A DNA stretch of 64,000 nucleotides from Kitasatospora phosalacinea (GCF_000716545.1 NZ_JNWZ01000035.1:6598-70597), one strand, 5' to 3'; shown: positions 21,874-30,584, counted from the first letter of the stretch. Made by a program: numbers and translations. The notes: a model not told the origin generated them from the letters alone.

Positions 21874-22218
21874 GGGCGGGCCGTCCGGGGGCCCGGAGAA
21901 CGGCGGGGCCGGGCTGCCGACGGTTCACCGCCGGAGCGCGCACCGGCTCGCGGTTCCGTGCGGGCACGCGGCGGCACCGGCCTCCGACGGGCTCCGGCCG
22001 CCGGCTCCGCACCTCCTGGCGGGCCCGGAACCGGGGAGCTCGCCGCCGGTACGCCGCCCGCCTCGCCATCGCGCCGGACTTCTCCGTCCCGGACGTGGCC
22101 CCGCCCGTCCCCGACCGCGTCCCCGACCGCGTCCCCGACCGCGTCCCGACCGCGTCCCGGGCACGGACGGCGCCGGCCTGCGGTGGGCCGTCACCGCCCT
22201 CCCCCACCGGACGGGGCG
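21874..22218. other. 345-bp intergenic region holding copy A of a dispersed repeat
   Basis: No convincing gene lies between the convergent stops at 21873 and 22219. The segment 21911-21999 matches 38312-38402 at most positions with single-base indels; the best core is 21938-21999, ending in CCTCCGACGGGCTCCGGCC in both. The segment 22095-22145 has a short tandem run of GTCCCCGACCGC units. The region is likely to form structured RNA from either strand and may serve as a two-way terminator. Confidence 0.65.
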
Positions 22219-23613
22219 TCAGGCCACCGGGGTGCGCCGCAGCGCCAGCGCGACCGGCACGCCCAGGCCGCACAGCACCGCGCAGCCCGTCCACACCAGG
22301 GTGTACGCGCCCTCCGAGGGGACGTCCGCGCGCAGCACCAGGTGGTCCAGCACCGCCGCCGCGACCACGCCCGCCGCCGCGCCCGCCAGGGACTTCAGGG
22401 TGTTGTAGACGCCCGTGCCGATGCCGGTCTGCTCGGCCGGGAGCCGCCGCATCAGCAGCGCCGGCAGCAGGCTCAGCCCTAGCCCGGCGCCGTACCCCGC
22501 GAACGCGCCGCCCAGCACGAACTGCCAGGCCGCCGCGTGCCCGAGGGCGATCACGCCGTAGCCCGCGGCGCACAGCGCGAAGCCGCCGCCCAGTACGGCC
22601 GAGGCGTCGTGACGGAGCGTCAGCCGGTGCGCCGTCACCGCGCCCAGGGTGGCCGCCGCCGTCTGCGGGAGCACCAGCAGGCCCAGCACCAGCGGCACCG
22701 CGCCCAGGCCGTAGCCGGTCTCCGCGGGCTTCGCCGCCTCGAAGGCCAGCGTCGGGCCCTGCGCCCCGTACAGCGCGCAGCCCAGCAGGAAGCTCAGCCC
22801 GAACACCGGCGCGGTCGCCCGCCGGACCAGCAGCCGCACGTCCACCATCGGGGCGTCGGTGCGCAGTTCCTGCCGGACGAACAGCGCCAGCAGCGCGGCG
22901 CCCGCCGCCAGCAGCGGGAGCGTCACCGCGCCGGGCAGCGCCCCGCTCGCGCCCAGGCCGGACAGCAGCACGGTCAGGCCCAGCGAGAGCAGGCCCGCGC
23001 CCGCCCAGTCGATCCGGCCCGCCGCCCGGGTCGCCGACTCCGGGACCAGCCGCCACACCACCGGCAGCGCCAGCACCGGCAGCGCCGCCAGCGCCCACAG
23101 CAGCGGACGGGTCGCCGCCGGGTCCGCGCCCAGGCCGCCGACCGCGAGCGCGCCCAGCGTCGAGCCGACCGTCAGCGCCCCCACCAGCGGGCCGACCGCC
23201 CGGCCGCCGCGCTCCTCGCCGAGCCGGTCGCGCAGGATCGCGAACTCCAGCGGCAGCCAGCAGGCCAGGAACCCGGACAGCGCCCGCCCGGCCAGCAGCA
23301 CCGGCAGGTCGGGGGCCAGCGCGGTGACCACGAAGCCCAGCAGGGTGAGCAGCACGGTGGCCCGCAGCAGCCGGCGGTGCCCGTACAGGTCGCCGAGCCG
23401 CGAGGTCAGCGGCACCGCGACGCCCGACACCAGGAACTCCGCGCCCAGCGCCAGGCTCAGGTCGGAGGCGCGCAGGTCCAGGTGCTCGCCCAGGCGGGGC
23501 AGCAGGATCGGGAAGCCGCCCTGCAGCACCCCGCTGGCGAACTCCACCAGCGCCAGCAGCGGGACGGCGGACAGCGCGGGACGGGCGGGAGGAGGGAGGA
23601 CGGTGGCGGTCAT
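22219..23613 (-). CDS. MFS drug-exporter-like transporter (DHA2 type)
   Basis: The 464-aa protein has 12-14 hydrophobic helices, the motif A region 'LGDLYGHRRLLRATVLL' after helix 2, and the EmrB/QacA-like 'GRALSGFLACWLPLEFAILRD'. It is a proton-driven exporter; the substrate is unknown. ATG 23613 starts MTATVLPPPARP and is followed by the first helix. It is divergent from a double-module Lrp regulator at 23735 with 121 bp between, so that regulator probably controls it; the gap has a TGGC-N10-GCCA element at 23661-23678. Confidence 0.9.
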   Translation of the reverse strand: MTATVLPPPARPALSAVPLLALVEFASGVLQGGFPILLPRLGEHLDLRASDLSLALGAEFLVSGVAVPLTSRLGDLYGHRRLLRATVLLTLLGFVVTALAPDLPVLLAGRALSGFLACWLPLEFAILRDRLGEERGGRAVGPLVGALTVGSTLGALAVGGLGADPAATRPLLWALAALPVLALPVVWRLVPESATRAAGRIDWAGAGLLSLGLTVLLSGLGASGALPGAVTLPLLAAGAALLALFVRQELRTDAPMVDVRLLVRRATAPVFGLSFLLGCALYGAQGPTLAFEAAKPAETGYGLGAVPLVLGLLVLPQTAAATLGAVTAHRLTLRHDASAVLGGGFALCAAGYGVIALGHAAAWQFVLGGAFAGYGAGLGLSLLPALLMRRLPAEQTGIGTGVYNTLKSLAGAAAGVVAAAVLDHLVLRADVPSEGAYTLVWTGCAVLCGLGVPVALALRRTPVA

Positions 23614-23734
23614 CGGCGGTTCCGTGGGGGTGCGGAGGGTGGTGGGGGTGGCGGCAAGGATGGCTAACCTGGAGGCCACCGCACCGCCCACGCACGAATC
23701 CGTTCCTGCGGCCGACCCCGCGCAAGGATCAGCC

Positions 23735-24730
23735 ATGATCGACGAACTCGACCTGGCGCTCGTCGACGCCCTCCGGGTCGACCCGCGCGCCCCCTGGTCC
23801 CGGCTGGCCGCCCCGCTCGGCGTCGATCCCGCCACCCTCTCCCGCCGCTGGGCCCGGCTCACCGCGAACGGCGACGCCTGGGTGACCTGCTACCCCTCCG
23901 CCGACCGGATCGGCCGCGGCCTCACCGCGCTCGTCCGGGTCGACTGCCCCGCCGACCGGGTCACCGCCGTCGCCGCGGACCTCGCCCGGCACCCGCAGAC
24001 CGCCAGCATCGAACTGGTCACCGGCGACGCCGACCTGCTGCTCACCGTCGCCGCGTACGACCACGCCTCGCTCACCTCGTACCTGGTCGACCGGCTCGGC
24101 ACCGTCCCCGGCGTCCTGCGCACCCGCACCACGCTGGTCGAACGCACCCTGGTCGAGGGCAGCCGGTTCTCCAACGGCGCGCTGGACGCCGAGCAGCGCC
24201 GCGCCATCGCCGCGCCCCCGCCGGGCGCGGCCCGGCCGGTCGCCGACCGGCGGGTCGAGGAGGACCTGGCCCTGATCCGGGCGCTCGGCGCGGACGGCCG
24301 GATGCCCTACGCCGAACTCTCCGCCCGCACCGGGCTGCCCACCACCACCGTCCGCCGCCGCCTGGCCGAACTGCGCGACTCCGGGCGGGCGGTGCTGCGC
24401 TGCGACGCCTCGCCCCGGGTCACCGGCCACCCGGTCGGCGCGATGCTCTGGCTCGACGTCCCGCCCGCGGCGCTGCCCGACGCCACCCGGCGCCTCACCG
24501 CCCTCCCGCAGACCCGGATGTGCGCGGTCACCGTCGGTCCGGCGAACCTCGCGCTCTACCTGATCGCCCCGCAACTCCCCGACCTGCGCCGGATCGAACA
24601 GGACCTGGCGCACCACCACCCGGCGATCCGCGTCCACGACCGCCACGTCACCCTGCGCACCCTCAAACTCGTCGGCCACCTGCTCACCCCGGACGGCCGC
24701 CGGACGGGCTACGTCCCGATCGAGCCCTGA
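23735..24730 (+). CDS. double-module Lrp/AsnC-family regulator
   Basis: The 331-aa protein is about twice the usual Lrp length. Two winged-helix segments are visible: residues 3-50 ('DELDLALVDALRVDPRAPW' and 'LGVDPATLSRRWARL') and about 170-215 ('EEDLALIRALGADGRMPYAE', 'TGLPTTTVRRRLAELRDSG'). Each is followed by a RAM-like alpha/beta ligand domain. ATG 23735 has AAGGA seven bases upstream. It faces an MFS exporter gene across 121 bp and is the likely regulator of it, probably responding to an amino acid or drug. Confidence 0.9.
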   Translation: MIDELDLALVDALRVDPRAPWSRLAAPLGVDPATLSRRWARLTANGDAWVTCYPSADRIGRGLTALVRVDCPADRVTAVAADLARHPQTASIELVTGDADLLLTVAAYDHASLTSYLVDRLGTVPGVLRTRTTLVERTLVEGSRFSNGALDAEQRRAIAAPPPGAARPVADRRVEEDLALIRALGADGRMPYAELSARTGLPTTTVRRRLAELRDSGRAVLRCDASPRVTGHPVGAMLWLDVPPAALPDATRRLTALPQTRMCAVTVGPANLALYLIAPQLPDLRRIEQDLAHHHPAIRVHDRHVTLRTLKLVGHLLTPDGRRTGYVPIEP

Positions 24731-24746
24731 CGCCGGCAGGGGCTCC

Positions 24747-25961
24747 CTACCGCAGCTTGCCGAGCGCCAGCGCCGCCAGCAGCGCCGCCGCGTCGCCCAG
24801 CACGCCGTCGTCGAAGCGGGCCTGCGCGGAGTGGTTGTACGGCGCGGTGAACGGGTCGGCGTCCGCCGGGCAGGCGCCGAACATGACGTACGCGGCGGGG
24901 ACGTGTTCGGCCAGGACGCCGAAGTCCTCGGAGCCGGCCACCGGTCGGGGCATCTCGAAGTAGCGCTCGGCGCCCAGCAGTTCGCGGGCGGTGCGTTCGG
25001 CGTACGCGGCCTCGGCGGGGTCGTTGACCGTCACCGGGTAGCCGTGCTCGACGACCGCGTCGACCCGGCAGCCGTGCGCCTCGCCGATGCCGCGGACCAC
25101 CCGGACGGCCTCGGCGAGGACCAGCTCCCGGGCCGCCGGGGAGAAGGAACGGATGGTCGCGCCGAAGGCGGCCTCGTCGGGGATGACGTTCTCCGCGGTG
25201 CCCGCGCGGAAGGTGCCGACGGTGAGCACGACAGGGTCGAAGGCGTCGAAGCGGCGGGTGACCATGGTCTGCAGGGCGAGCACCGCCTCGCAGGCGACCG
25301 GGACGGGGTCGACGGCCAGGTGCGGGCTGGAGCCGTGGCCGCCGCGGCCGCGGACCACCACCCGCAGCGTGTCGGAGGCGGCCATGATCGGCCCGGGGCG
25401 GCCGGCGACGTGGCCGGCCGGGAGCAGGGCGGCGCCGACGTGCAGGGCGTACGCGGCGACGACCCGCTCGCCGGCCGCGTCCAGGACGCCGTCCTCGACC
25501 ATCAGGGCCGCGCCGCCGTCGCCCTCCTCGCCGGGCTGGAACATGAACACCACGCTGCCGGCCAGTTCCTCGCGGCGGGCGGCGAGCAGCCGGGCCGCGC
25601 CGACCAGCGCGGCGGTGTGCAGGTCGTGCCCGCAGGCGTGCATCGCGCCGGGGACCTCGGAGGCGTACGGCAGGCCGGTCTCCTCCCGCACGGGCAGGGC
25701 GTCGAGGTCGGCGCGCAGCAGGACGGCGGGGCCGGGGCGGGCGCCGCGCAGGACGGCGGTGACGGAGGAGAGCCGCTCGCCGAGGGTGGTCTCCAGCGGG
25801 AGGCCGTCGAGGGCGGCGAGGATCCGGGCCCGGGTGCGGGGGAGGTCGAGTCCGACCTCGGGGTCGCGGTGCAGGGCGCGCCGCAGTTCGACGAGTCCGG
25901 GGTGGAGCGCGGCGGCGTCGCGGCGGAGTCCGTCGAGCGGGGGGTGAACGTCGGCCGGCAT
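24747..25961 (-). CDS. M20 family amidohydrolase
   Basis: The 404-aa metallo-amidohydrolase shows 'LLRADLDALPV', 'MHACGHDLHTAALVGAARLL', 'FMFQPGEEGDGGA' with the catalytic Glu, and 'GRGGHGSSPHLAVDPV'. This is the IAA-amino-acid hydrolase/N-acyl-amino-acid deacetylase subgroup (M20D), which removes acyl groups from amino acids. ATG 25961 has AGGAGG at optimal spacing. It converges with the Lrp gene (16 bp between stops). It lies 85 bp downstream of a TetR gene on the same strand, with a hairpin between. Confidence 0.9.
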   Translation of the reverse strand: MPADVHPPLDGLRRDAAALHPGLVELRRALHRDPEVGLDLPRTRARILAALDGLPLETTLGERLSSVTAVLRGARPGPAVLLRADLDALPVREETGLPYASEVPGAMHACGHDLHTAALVGAARLLAARREELAGSVVFMFQPGEEGDGGAALMVEDGVLDAAGERVVAAYALHVGAALLPAGHVAGRPGPIMAASDTLRVVVRGRGGHGSSPHLAVDPVPVACEAVLALQTMVTRRFDAFDPVVLTVGTFRAGTAENVIPDEAAFGATIRSFSPAARELVLAEAVRVVRGIGEAHGCRVDAVVEHGYPVTVNDPAEAAYAERTARELLGAERYFEMPRPVAGSEDFGVLAEHVPAAYVMFGACPADADPFTAPYNHSAQARFDDGVLGDAAALLAALALGKLR

Positions 25962-25981
25962 GGGTGCGCCTCCTGGGTGGA

Positions 25982-26002
25982 CGGGGAACGGACGGTTCCC
26001 CG
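25982..26002 (-). terminator. 8-bp-stem hairpin between TetR and M20 genes
   Basis: CGGGGAAC and GTTCCCCG pair around a 5-nt loop, just upstream of the M20 ribosome site and 45 bp past the TetR stop. It could be a terminator or an operator. Confidence 0.4.
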
Positions 26003-26046
26003 GCATCCTGGCCCCGGTGCGGGCCGGCCGGGCCCGGGCGCACGGA

Positions 26047-26652
26047 TCACCCGCGATCGGCGGGTGCCGCGCACGGATCTTCCAGCGGCGGGCCGGCCTG
26101 CGCGGCGGACGCCAGCAGGGCGGCGGCGATCTCCCCGGCCTCGGCGGCGGGGGCGGCGGTGCCCTCGCGCAGGGCGGTGACGATCGCGCCGTCCATCAGC
26201 AGCACGAGCCGCCGGGCCAGTTCGGCGGCCGGCCCGGGGGCGTGGCCCTCGGCGGCGAGCAGGGTGGCGACGTACTCGGTGACCTGCCGCTTGTGGGCGG
26301 CGGCGACCCGGTGGGCGGGGCTGTCGGGGTCGGCGGTCTCGACCATGGTGTTGATGAAGGCGCAGCCGCGGAAGTCGGCGCGGGCGAAGCGTTCGGCGAG
26401 CGCGTCGAACAGGGCGGCCGGGCGGCCGCCGAGGGCGGTGACGCGTTCGGCCAGCCAGTCGCGCCAGGCCCGGTCGCGGCGGGTGAGGACGGCGACGACG
26501 AGTTCGTCCTTGCCGGTGAAGTGCCGGTAGAAGGAGGCGCGGCCGACGCCGGACTCGGCGAGGATCCGCTCGACTCCGACCGCGCGGACGCCTTCGGCGT
26601 AGAACAGCGCCTCGGCGGTGTCGAGCAGGCGGGCACGTGCGTGGGTGGCCAT
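26047..26652 (-). CDS. TetR-family repressor facing the ahpD-like operon
   Basis: The 201-aa protein has an N-terminal TetR helix-turn-helix ('LLDTAEALFYAEGVRAVGVE', 'AESGVGRASFYRHFTGKDEL') and an all-helical ligand domain resembling the TetR_C group with 'GCAFINTMVETADP'. ATG 26652 has no clear ribosome site. It is divergent from the AhpD-like gene across 97 bp containing two palindromic sites (26685-26702, 26720-26735), one over that gene's -10 region. It is probably a local repressor and autoregulator. Confidence 0.92.
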   Translation of the reverse strand: MATHARARLLDTAEALFYAEGVRAVGVERILAESGVGRASFYRHFTGKDELVVAVLTRRDRAWRDWLAERVTALGGRPAALFDALAERFARADFRGCAFINTMVETADPDSPAHRVAAAHKRQVTEYVATLLAAEGHAPGPAAELARRLVLLMDGAIVTALREGTAAPAAEAGEIAAALLASAAQAGPPLEDPCAAPADRG

Positions 26653-26673
26653 GTCCCCAAGGCTAGCGGGTGG

Positions 26674-26735
26674 TTGACGTTTTTCGGTACCGATCGGTAC
26701 CGTCTCGTCGAGTCAGAACGGAACCGATCGGTACC
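26674..26735 (+). promoter_or_regulatory. promoter with two TetR-type palindromes
   Basis: A consensus-like -35 TTGACG is at 26674-26679. A perfect 18-bp palindrome CGGTACCGATCGGTACCG (26685-26702) covers the expected -10 region, and a second near-perfect copy GGAACCGATCGGTACC is at 26720-26735. Binding of the divergent TetR protein here would block transcription of the ahpD-like gene. Confidence 0.8.
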
Positions 26736-26749
26736 ATCTGGAGGGGACG

Positions 26750-27274
26750 ATGCCACGCCTGCCACTGCTCACCGAGGACCCGGACGGCCTGCTGGAACGC
26801 ACCAGGGCGCGCCTCGGGCGGCTCCCCAACCTGTACGCCACGCTCGCCAACTCCCCTGCCGCACTGGGCGGTTACCTCGCCCTGCACGAGCACCTCGGCA
26901 ACGGCGCGCTCACCCCGGCACTGCGCGAACAGCTCGCCCTGCTGACCGCCCAGCACAACGAGTGCACCTACTGCGTCAGCGCCCACACCCTGCGCGGCCG
27001 CCGCCTGCTCGGCCTCAGCGACGAACGGCTCGCCCGCGCCCGCGAGGCCGCCGACGACACCGACCCGCACGCCGACGCGGTGCTGCGCCTGGCCGACCGC
27101 GTCCTGCACACCCGCGGCCGGGTCGACGACGAGGACCTGGCCGCCGCCCGCGCGGCCGGCGTCACCGACGCCGAACTCGCCGAGATCACCGCCCACGTCG
27201 CGCTCAACACGCTGTCCAACTACTTCAACCACCTGGCGCGGCCCGCGCTCGACTTCCCGGAGGTCCCCGCATGA
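26750..27274 (+). CDS. AhpD-like carboxymuconolactone decarboxylase-family protein
   Basis: The 174-aa helical protein has the peroxidatic CxxC motif in 'NECTYCVSAHT' (His two residues after the second Cys plus one), typical of AhpD-like alkylhydroperoxidases. The N-terminal 'LGRLPNLYATLANSPAALGGYLALHE' is common in this subgroup. It probably reduces peroxides or quinone-like electrophiles with a thiol donor. GGAGGGG lies ahead of ATG 26750. It is under a TetR-controlled promoter and overlaps a 66-aa gene by ATGA. Confidence 0.9.
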   Translation: MPRLPLLTEDPDGLLERTRARLGRLPNLYATLANSPAALGGYLALHEHLGNGALTPALREQLALLTAQHNECTYCVSAHTLRGRRLLGLSDERLARAREAADDTDPHADAVLRLADRVLHTRGRVDDEDLAAARAAGVTDAELAEITAHVALNTLSNYFNHLARPALDFPEVPA

Positions 27275-27471
27275 CCGGCCCCACCCGCCGCGGCACCGTC
27301 GAACTCCGCCCCGGCTACACCGTCCTGGACGCCACCGGCACCCCCGTCGACCGCGCCGAGGACGTCGAGTTCACCCTCGACGGCGGCTTCGCCCACCTGC
27401 GGCTGCCCGGCACCACCACCGTCCAGACGGTCTCCGCCCCGGCCCTCCACCGCCTCACCCACCCGGCCTGA
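27271..27471 (+). CDS. 66-aa small protein coupled to the AhpD-like gene
   Basis: Its ATG overlaps the stop of the preceding gene (ATGA), so it is translated from the same message. The product is beta-rich and polar ('ELRPGYTVLDATGTPVDRAE', 'FAHLRLPGTTTVQTVSA') with no signal peptide or membrane segment. I do not recognise a family. Tight coupling suggests a partner of the AhpD-like enzyme. Confidence 0.7.
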   Translation: MTGPTRRGTVELRPGYTVLDATGTPVDRAEDVEFTLDGGFAHLRLPGTTTVQTVSAPALHRLTHPA

Positions 27472-27510
27472 GCCACCACCGGGCAACGGCCGACAGCGGC
27501 CGACAGCGGC

Positions 27511-27560
27511 CGGGCCCCGGCCCGCGGCCCCCGCTCGGCGGGGGTGCGGACCGGGGCCCG
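27511..27560. terminator. nested hairpin ending the ahpD-like operon
   Basis: Outer arms CGGGCCCCGG (27511-27520) and CCGGGGCCCG (27551-27560) enclose an inner perfect hairpin CCCCCGC-TCG-GCGGGGG (27528-27544). It lies between convergent genes and can act in both directions. Confidence 0.7.
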
Positions 27561-27582
27561 GGGCCGGCGCTTCAGCGCGACG

Positions 27583-27619
27583 GCGTCACTGCCCAGGCGT
27601 CACCGCCCAGGCGTCACCG
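27583..27619. repeat. 14-bp tandem repeat over the 3' end of the LppU-like gene
   Basis: GCGTCACTGCCCAG (27583-27596), GCGTCACCGCCCAG (27597-27610) and a partial unit (27611-27619) follow head to tail. The innermost unit holds the stop codon of the minus-strand gene (27614-27616); the outer ones repeat its end in untranslated sequence. Confidence 0.75.
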
Positions 27620-28036
27620 CTTCAGGTCCAGGCAGAGGACGAACTTCTCGCTGCCCTTCTGCTGCGCGATGGCCGAGACGCCGTCACCGCACGCGTCGAG
27701 GTCGAAGCTGTTCTCGATGACCCGGCTGACCGTGGCGTTGGCACTGGCGTCGTCGCAGCCCACCACCTTGAACTCCGGCTTGCTGTCGGTGCCGGAGACC
27801 ACGGCGCAGTCGCCGGCCTTGGCGCGGACCGGGTCGTCACCGAAGAACTCGCCGATTCCGAACTTGACCGCCGCGATGACGACGACCACCGCGACGAAAC
27901 CGATGATCTTCTTGGCCCTGCCCTTCTTCGGGGCCTCGGCGGCGGTCTGCGCGGCGGCGGCGTACTCGAAGGGAGCGGTGGCGGGCGCCCCGGGCGCGAC
28001 CTGCTGCTCGTGCTGGGGGGTCTGCGGAGTGGACAT
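27614..28036 (-). CDS. LppU/SCO3897-like membrane-anchored protein
   Basis: The 140-aa product has a polar Pro/Gln/Ala-rich cytosolic N-terminus, one membrane helix at about residues 44-65 ('KIIGFVAVVVVIAAVKFGIG'), and a small external domain with four Cys. That domain has 'AGDCAVVSGTDSKPEFKVVGC', split here as GDC, VGC, DACGD and the C-terminal 'SEKFVLCLDLKR'. The Cys pattern and the ending match the family I remember as LppU/SCO3897; its role is unknown. ATG 28036 has AGAGGA upstream; longer starts are not supported. Confidence 0.75.
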   Translation of the reverse strand: MSTPQTPQHEQQVAPGAPATAPFEYAAAAQTAAEAPKKGRAKKIIGFVAVVVVIAAVKFGIGEFFGDDPVRAKAGDCAVVSGTDSKPEFKVVGCDDASANATVSRVIENSFDLDACGDGVSAIAQQKGSEKFVLCLDLKR

Positions 28037-28209
28037 GGGTTCCTCTTGATCTGGGTCGCCTCGCGACGTGTGCGCGCACACTATCCACGTCCGAACCGGA
28101 CGTTCCCGGCATTCACCGAGATATCGAGCGGGCGTGACCCAAAAGAAACGCAAAGAATCCCCAAACGGTTTCCCGTCGGGCCCGCTGATTCGCCGTCAGA
28201 TATCCGTGA

Positions 28210-28956
28210 TTACGCGCCCCGGCTGCGGAGTTCCTCGACCACGCACAGGAAGAGGAAGAAGTTCGGGATCTTGTGGACCGGGGTGTTCGACCAGGGCATC
28301 CACTTCCCGGCCTTCCGCAGGGCCACCATGCCGCGCCTGACCTCGACCTGCTCGATCTCGCCCCACGGCACGCCGGCCCGGTTCGCGGTCGCCACCCCGG
28401 CGGCGTTCACCACCATGTCGCCGAAGTGGACCGTCCCGCCGCCGTTCAGCAGGGCCAGCGCGCCGGCCAGCTGGGCCCGGGTGATCTCGTGCTGGATCGC
28501 CGCGCCCCAGACCTCCGGGTCGGCGTAGAAGCCGGTCAGCCGGCCCTTCGTCCCGTCCGGCCGGAAGAGCCGGTAGTCGTAGTTGGTCCCGACGTAGACG
28601 CCGTTCACGTACCGCCGGGTGATCCGCTGCAGCACCGACACCGCGTCCCAGCGGAACGCGACCGGGCCGGACGGCTCGTCCAGCACCAGCCCGTGCTCGA
28701 AGCAGTGGATCCGCCGGGCGGCCTGCTTCCGGTTCAGGTTGGGCGTCTGCCACAGCAGCCACAGGAAGTACAGGCCGGGCAGCACGAAGGCCAGCAGGCC
28801 GAACAGGCCGAACACGGCCAGGCCCAGCAGCCGCCAGAACCCGGAGCGCTTGGGGAGGAAGACGGCCCGGTGGCCGCCCAGGCCCTCGGCGGCGGCCAGC
28901 GCGGCCACCCCGTCGGAGAACGGCCGCTCGACCGGCGGGGTCTGTACGTCGTGCAC
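28210..28956 (-). CDS. DUF6585-like membrane protein
   Basis: The 248-aa product has two adjacent hydrophobic segments (about 40-75, 'LLGLAVFGLFGLLAFVLPG' and 'YFLWLLW'). A beta-rich cytosolic domain follows, with 'RIHCFEHGLVLDEPSGPVAF' and 'YVNGVYVGTNYDYRLFRPDG'. This resembles DUF6585 as I remember it; function unknown. GTG 28956 is preferred because GAGGT lies seven bases upstream; an in-frame GTG at 28980 has none. The 173-bp gap downstream holds an inverted repeat ACGTCCG-AAC-CGGACGT (28087-28103). Confidence 0.7.
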   Translation of the reverse strand: MHDVQTPPVERPFSDGVAALAAAEGLGGHRAVFLPKRSGFWRLLGLAVFGLFGLLAFVLPGLYFLWLLWQTPNLNRKQAARRIHCFEHGLVLDEPSGPVAFRWDAVSVLQRITRRYVNGVYVGTNYDYRLFRPDGTKGRLTGFYADPEVWGAAIQHEITRAQLAGALALLNGGGTVHFGDMVVNAAGVATANRAGVPWGEIEQVEVRRGMVALRKAGKWMPWSNTPVHKIPNFFLFLCVVEELRSRGA

Positions 28957-29172
28957 GGGTACCTCTTCGTCGCGCTTCACCACGGAAAATGCCGCAGGTC
29001 GGCGGCCACCGGATGCTACTGGCAACCGGCCGCCCCGGAAAGGCCCCTTTCCCCGGCCGATTCGGTACCGCCCGGTAAATCACGGACCGCCTGCCGGAAC
29101 GCCCTTTCCGGGCCGCGGCCGCCGGCCCCGAATTACCCCGAAACCCACCGAACCCGGCGGCCGACTGCCAGA

Positions 29173-30081
29173 ATGACCGCCATGGAGCATTCCCGCCGCA
29201 CCGTCGGCGCCACCGCCCTCCTGCTCGCCTGCGCCCTCGGCGCCACCGCCTGCGACTCCGGCACCGACCCGAGCCCGGCCCCGCCGACCGGGGCGGCCAC
29301 CACGGCCGGGAACGGGACGACCACCGTCTTCACCACCGACCGGCCGCTGAACGGCGAGGCGCTCACCCGGGCCGCCGAACAGCTGCGCCACCGCGCCGAG
29401 TTGCTCGGCCTGCCGCACCCGGAGGTGAAGACGGACGGCGGCACCCTGGCGCTCACCACCGCCGGCCCGGTCGGCGACCGGCTCGCCGCGCTCACCCACC
29501 GGCCCGTGCTGGAGATGCGCCCGGTGCTGGCCACCGCGCCGGTCGGCGCCGCCCCCGCCGCCCCCGCCGAGGGGGACGTCCCGGCGCAGTGGAAGGACCG
29601 CTTCGAGGCGCTGGACTGCGCCGCCGCGACTTCACCCGGCACCGCTTCGCCCACTGCCACCACCGCGCCCGCCGACCCCGGGGCCGAGACGCTGGCCTGC
29701 GGCGGTGCCGAAACCAGCGGCTCCCGCTCGAAGTTCGTCCTCGGCCCGGTCGCGGTCCAGGGCGCCGACATCGCCGACAGCAGCGCCGCACGCGACCAGA
29801 ACGGCGCCGGCTGGCAGGTCCGGCTGCACTTCACCCCGGCCGGCACGGGCGCCTTCGGCAGCCTCACCGGCCGGATCTCCACCCTCCAGAGCCCCGCCAA
29901 CCAGCTCGCCGTCCTGGTGGACGGCACCGTCCTGTCCCACCCCTACGTCGCCCAGGCCATCACCGGCGGAGAGGCCGTCATCTCCGGCTCCTTCGACGAG
30001 GACGACGCGAAGCAACTCGCCGCCCAGCTCGCCACCCAGTCCCTCCCCGCCGACCTGCACCCCGCCGCCACCGACTCCTGA
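29173..30081 (+). CDS. lipoprotein with SecDF P1 head-like domain
   Basis: The 302-aa precursor has a signal peptide ending in 'ALGATAC', with Cys27 as probable lipid attachment site. An acidic/Pro/Thr linker leads to a domain resembling the P1 head of SecD: 'SKFVLGPVAVQGADIADSSA', 'NGAGWQVRLHFTPAGTGAFG', 'QLAVLVDGTVLSHPYVAQAI' and 'GGEAVISGSFDEDDAKQLAAQL'. It has no SecD membrane region, so it is an extracellular lipoprotein that borrowed the head domain; its role is unknown. An alternative ATG at 29182 removes three residues. Confidence 0.8.
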   Translation: MTAMEHSRRTVGATALLLACALGATACDSGTDPSPAPPTGAATTAGNGTTTVFTTDRPLNGEALTRAAEQLRHRAELLGLPHPEVKTDGGTLALTTAGPVGDRLAALTHRPVLEMRPVLATAPVGAAPAAPAEGDVPAQWKDRFEALDCAAATSPGTASPTATTAPADPGAETLACGGAETSGSRSKFVLGPVAVQGADIADSSAARDQNGAGWQVRLHFTPAGTGAFGSLTGRISTLQSPANQLAVLVDGTVLSHPYVAQAITGGEAVISGSFDEDDAKQLAAQLATQSLPADLHPAATDS

Positions 30082-30166
30082 CCCCGCATCACCGGCCGCC
30101 CGTCCCCGCTCCGCACCGCGGCGCACCTGGCCGACGACCTCCCCGGCACCGCACGACGAGCGGACG

Positions 30167-30584
30167 CTAGCGCGGGACGTCGCGGACGTTGCGTTGGAGG
30201 ACGTCGGTCAGCACCTCGGCGGCGGTGACGTAGCCGTTGTCGTCGTGCAGCACGATCAGCCCGTGGTGCGCCGCGGTGGCGCAGATCATCAGATCGACGG
30301 TGGACAGCGCCGGACGGCGCCACCGCTCCGGGCGAGCCGGGACTGGGCCGCCTCGACCCAGCTCCACATGTTCTTCGGCAGGGGGACGTCAGGGTAGAGG
30401 TCGGCGAACGTCTCGCCCATCTGCTCGTAGTGCACGAGGTTGCGGGCGGAACGCCGGAACTCGGTGCGTTGAGGACCGCACGACCCGATCACGCGCAGGT
30501 CGATCTCCTCCCCCACCCGACATTGAGGTGCTGCTCGCGCAACAACCGCCGCACGGCGGTGGAGTCAGCGAGGTACAGGATCAC
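30167..30584 (-). pseudogene. frameshifted PIN-domain toxin (vapC-like)
   Basis: Joining three frames rebuilds a normal PIN toxin of about 138 residues: 'VILYLADSTAVRRLLREQHL', then 'EEIDLRVIGSCGPQRTEFRR' through 'PKNMWSWVEAAQSRLARSG', then 'LSTVDLMICATAAHHG' and 'VLHDDNGYV'. All four PIN acidic residues are present. One base appears lost in a C5 run (30510-30514) and one more near 30310-30330. The GTG start overlaps the stop of the broken antitoxin frame (GTGA), the normal TA coupling. Two independent shifts argue for decay, though read or assembly error in homopolymers cannot be excluded. Confidence 0.75.
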
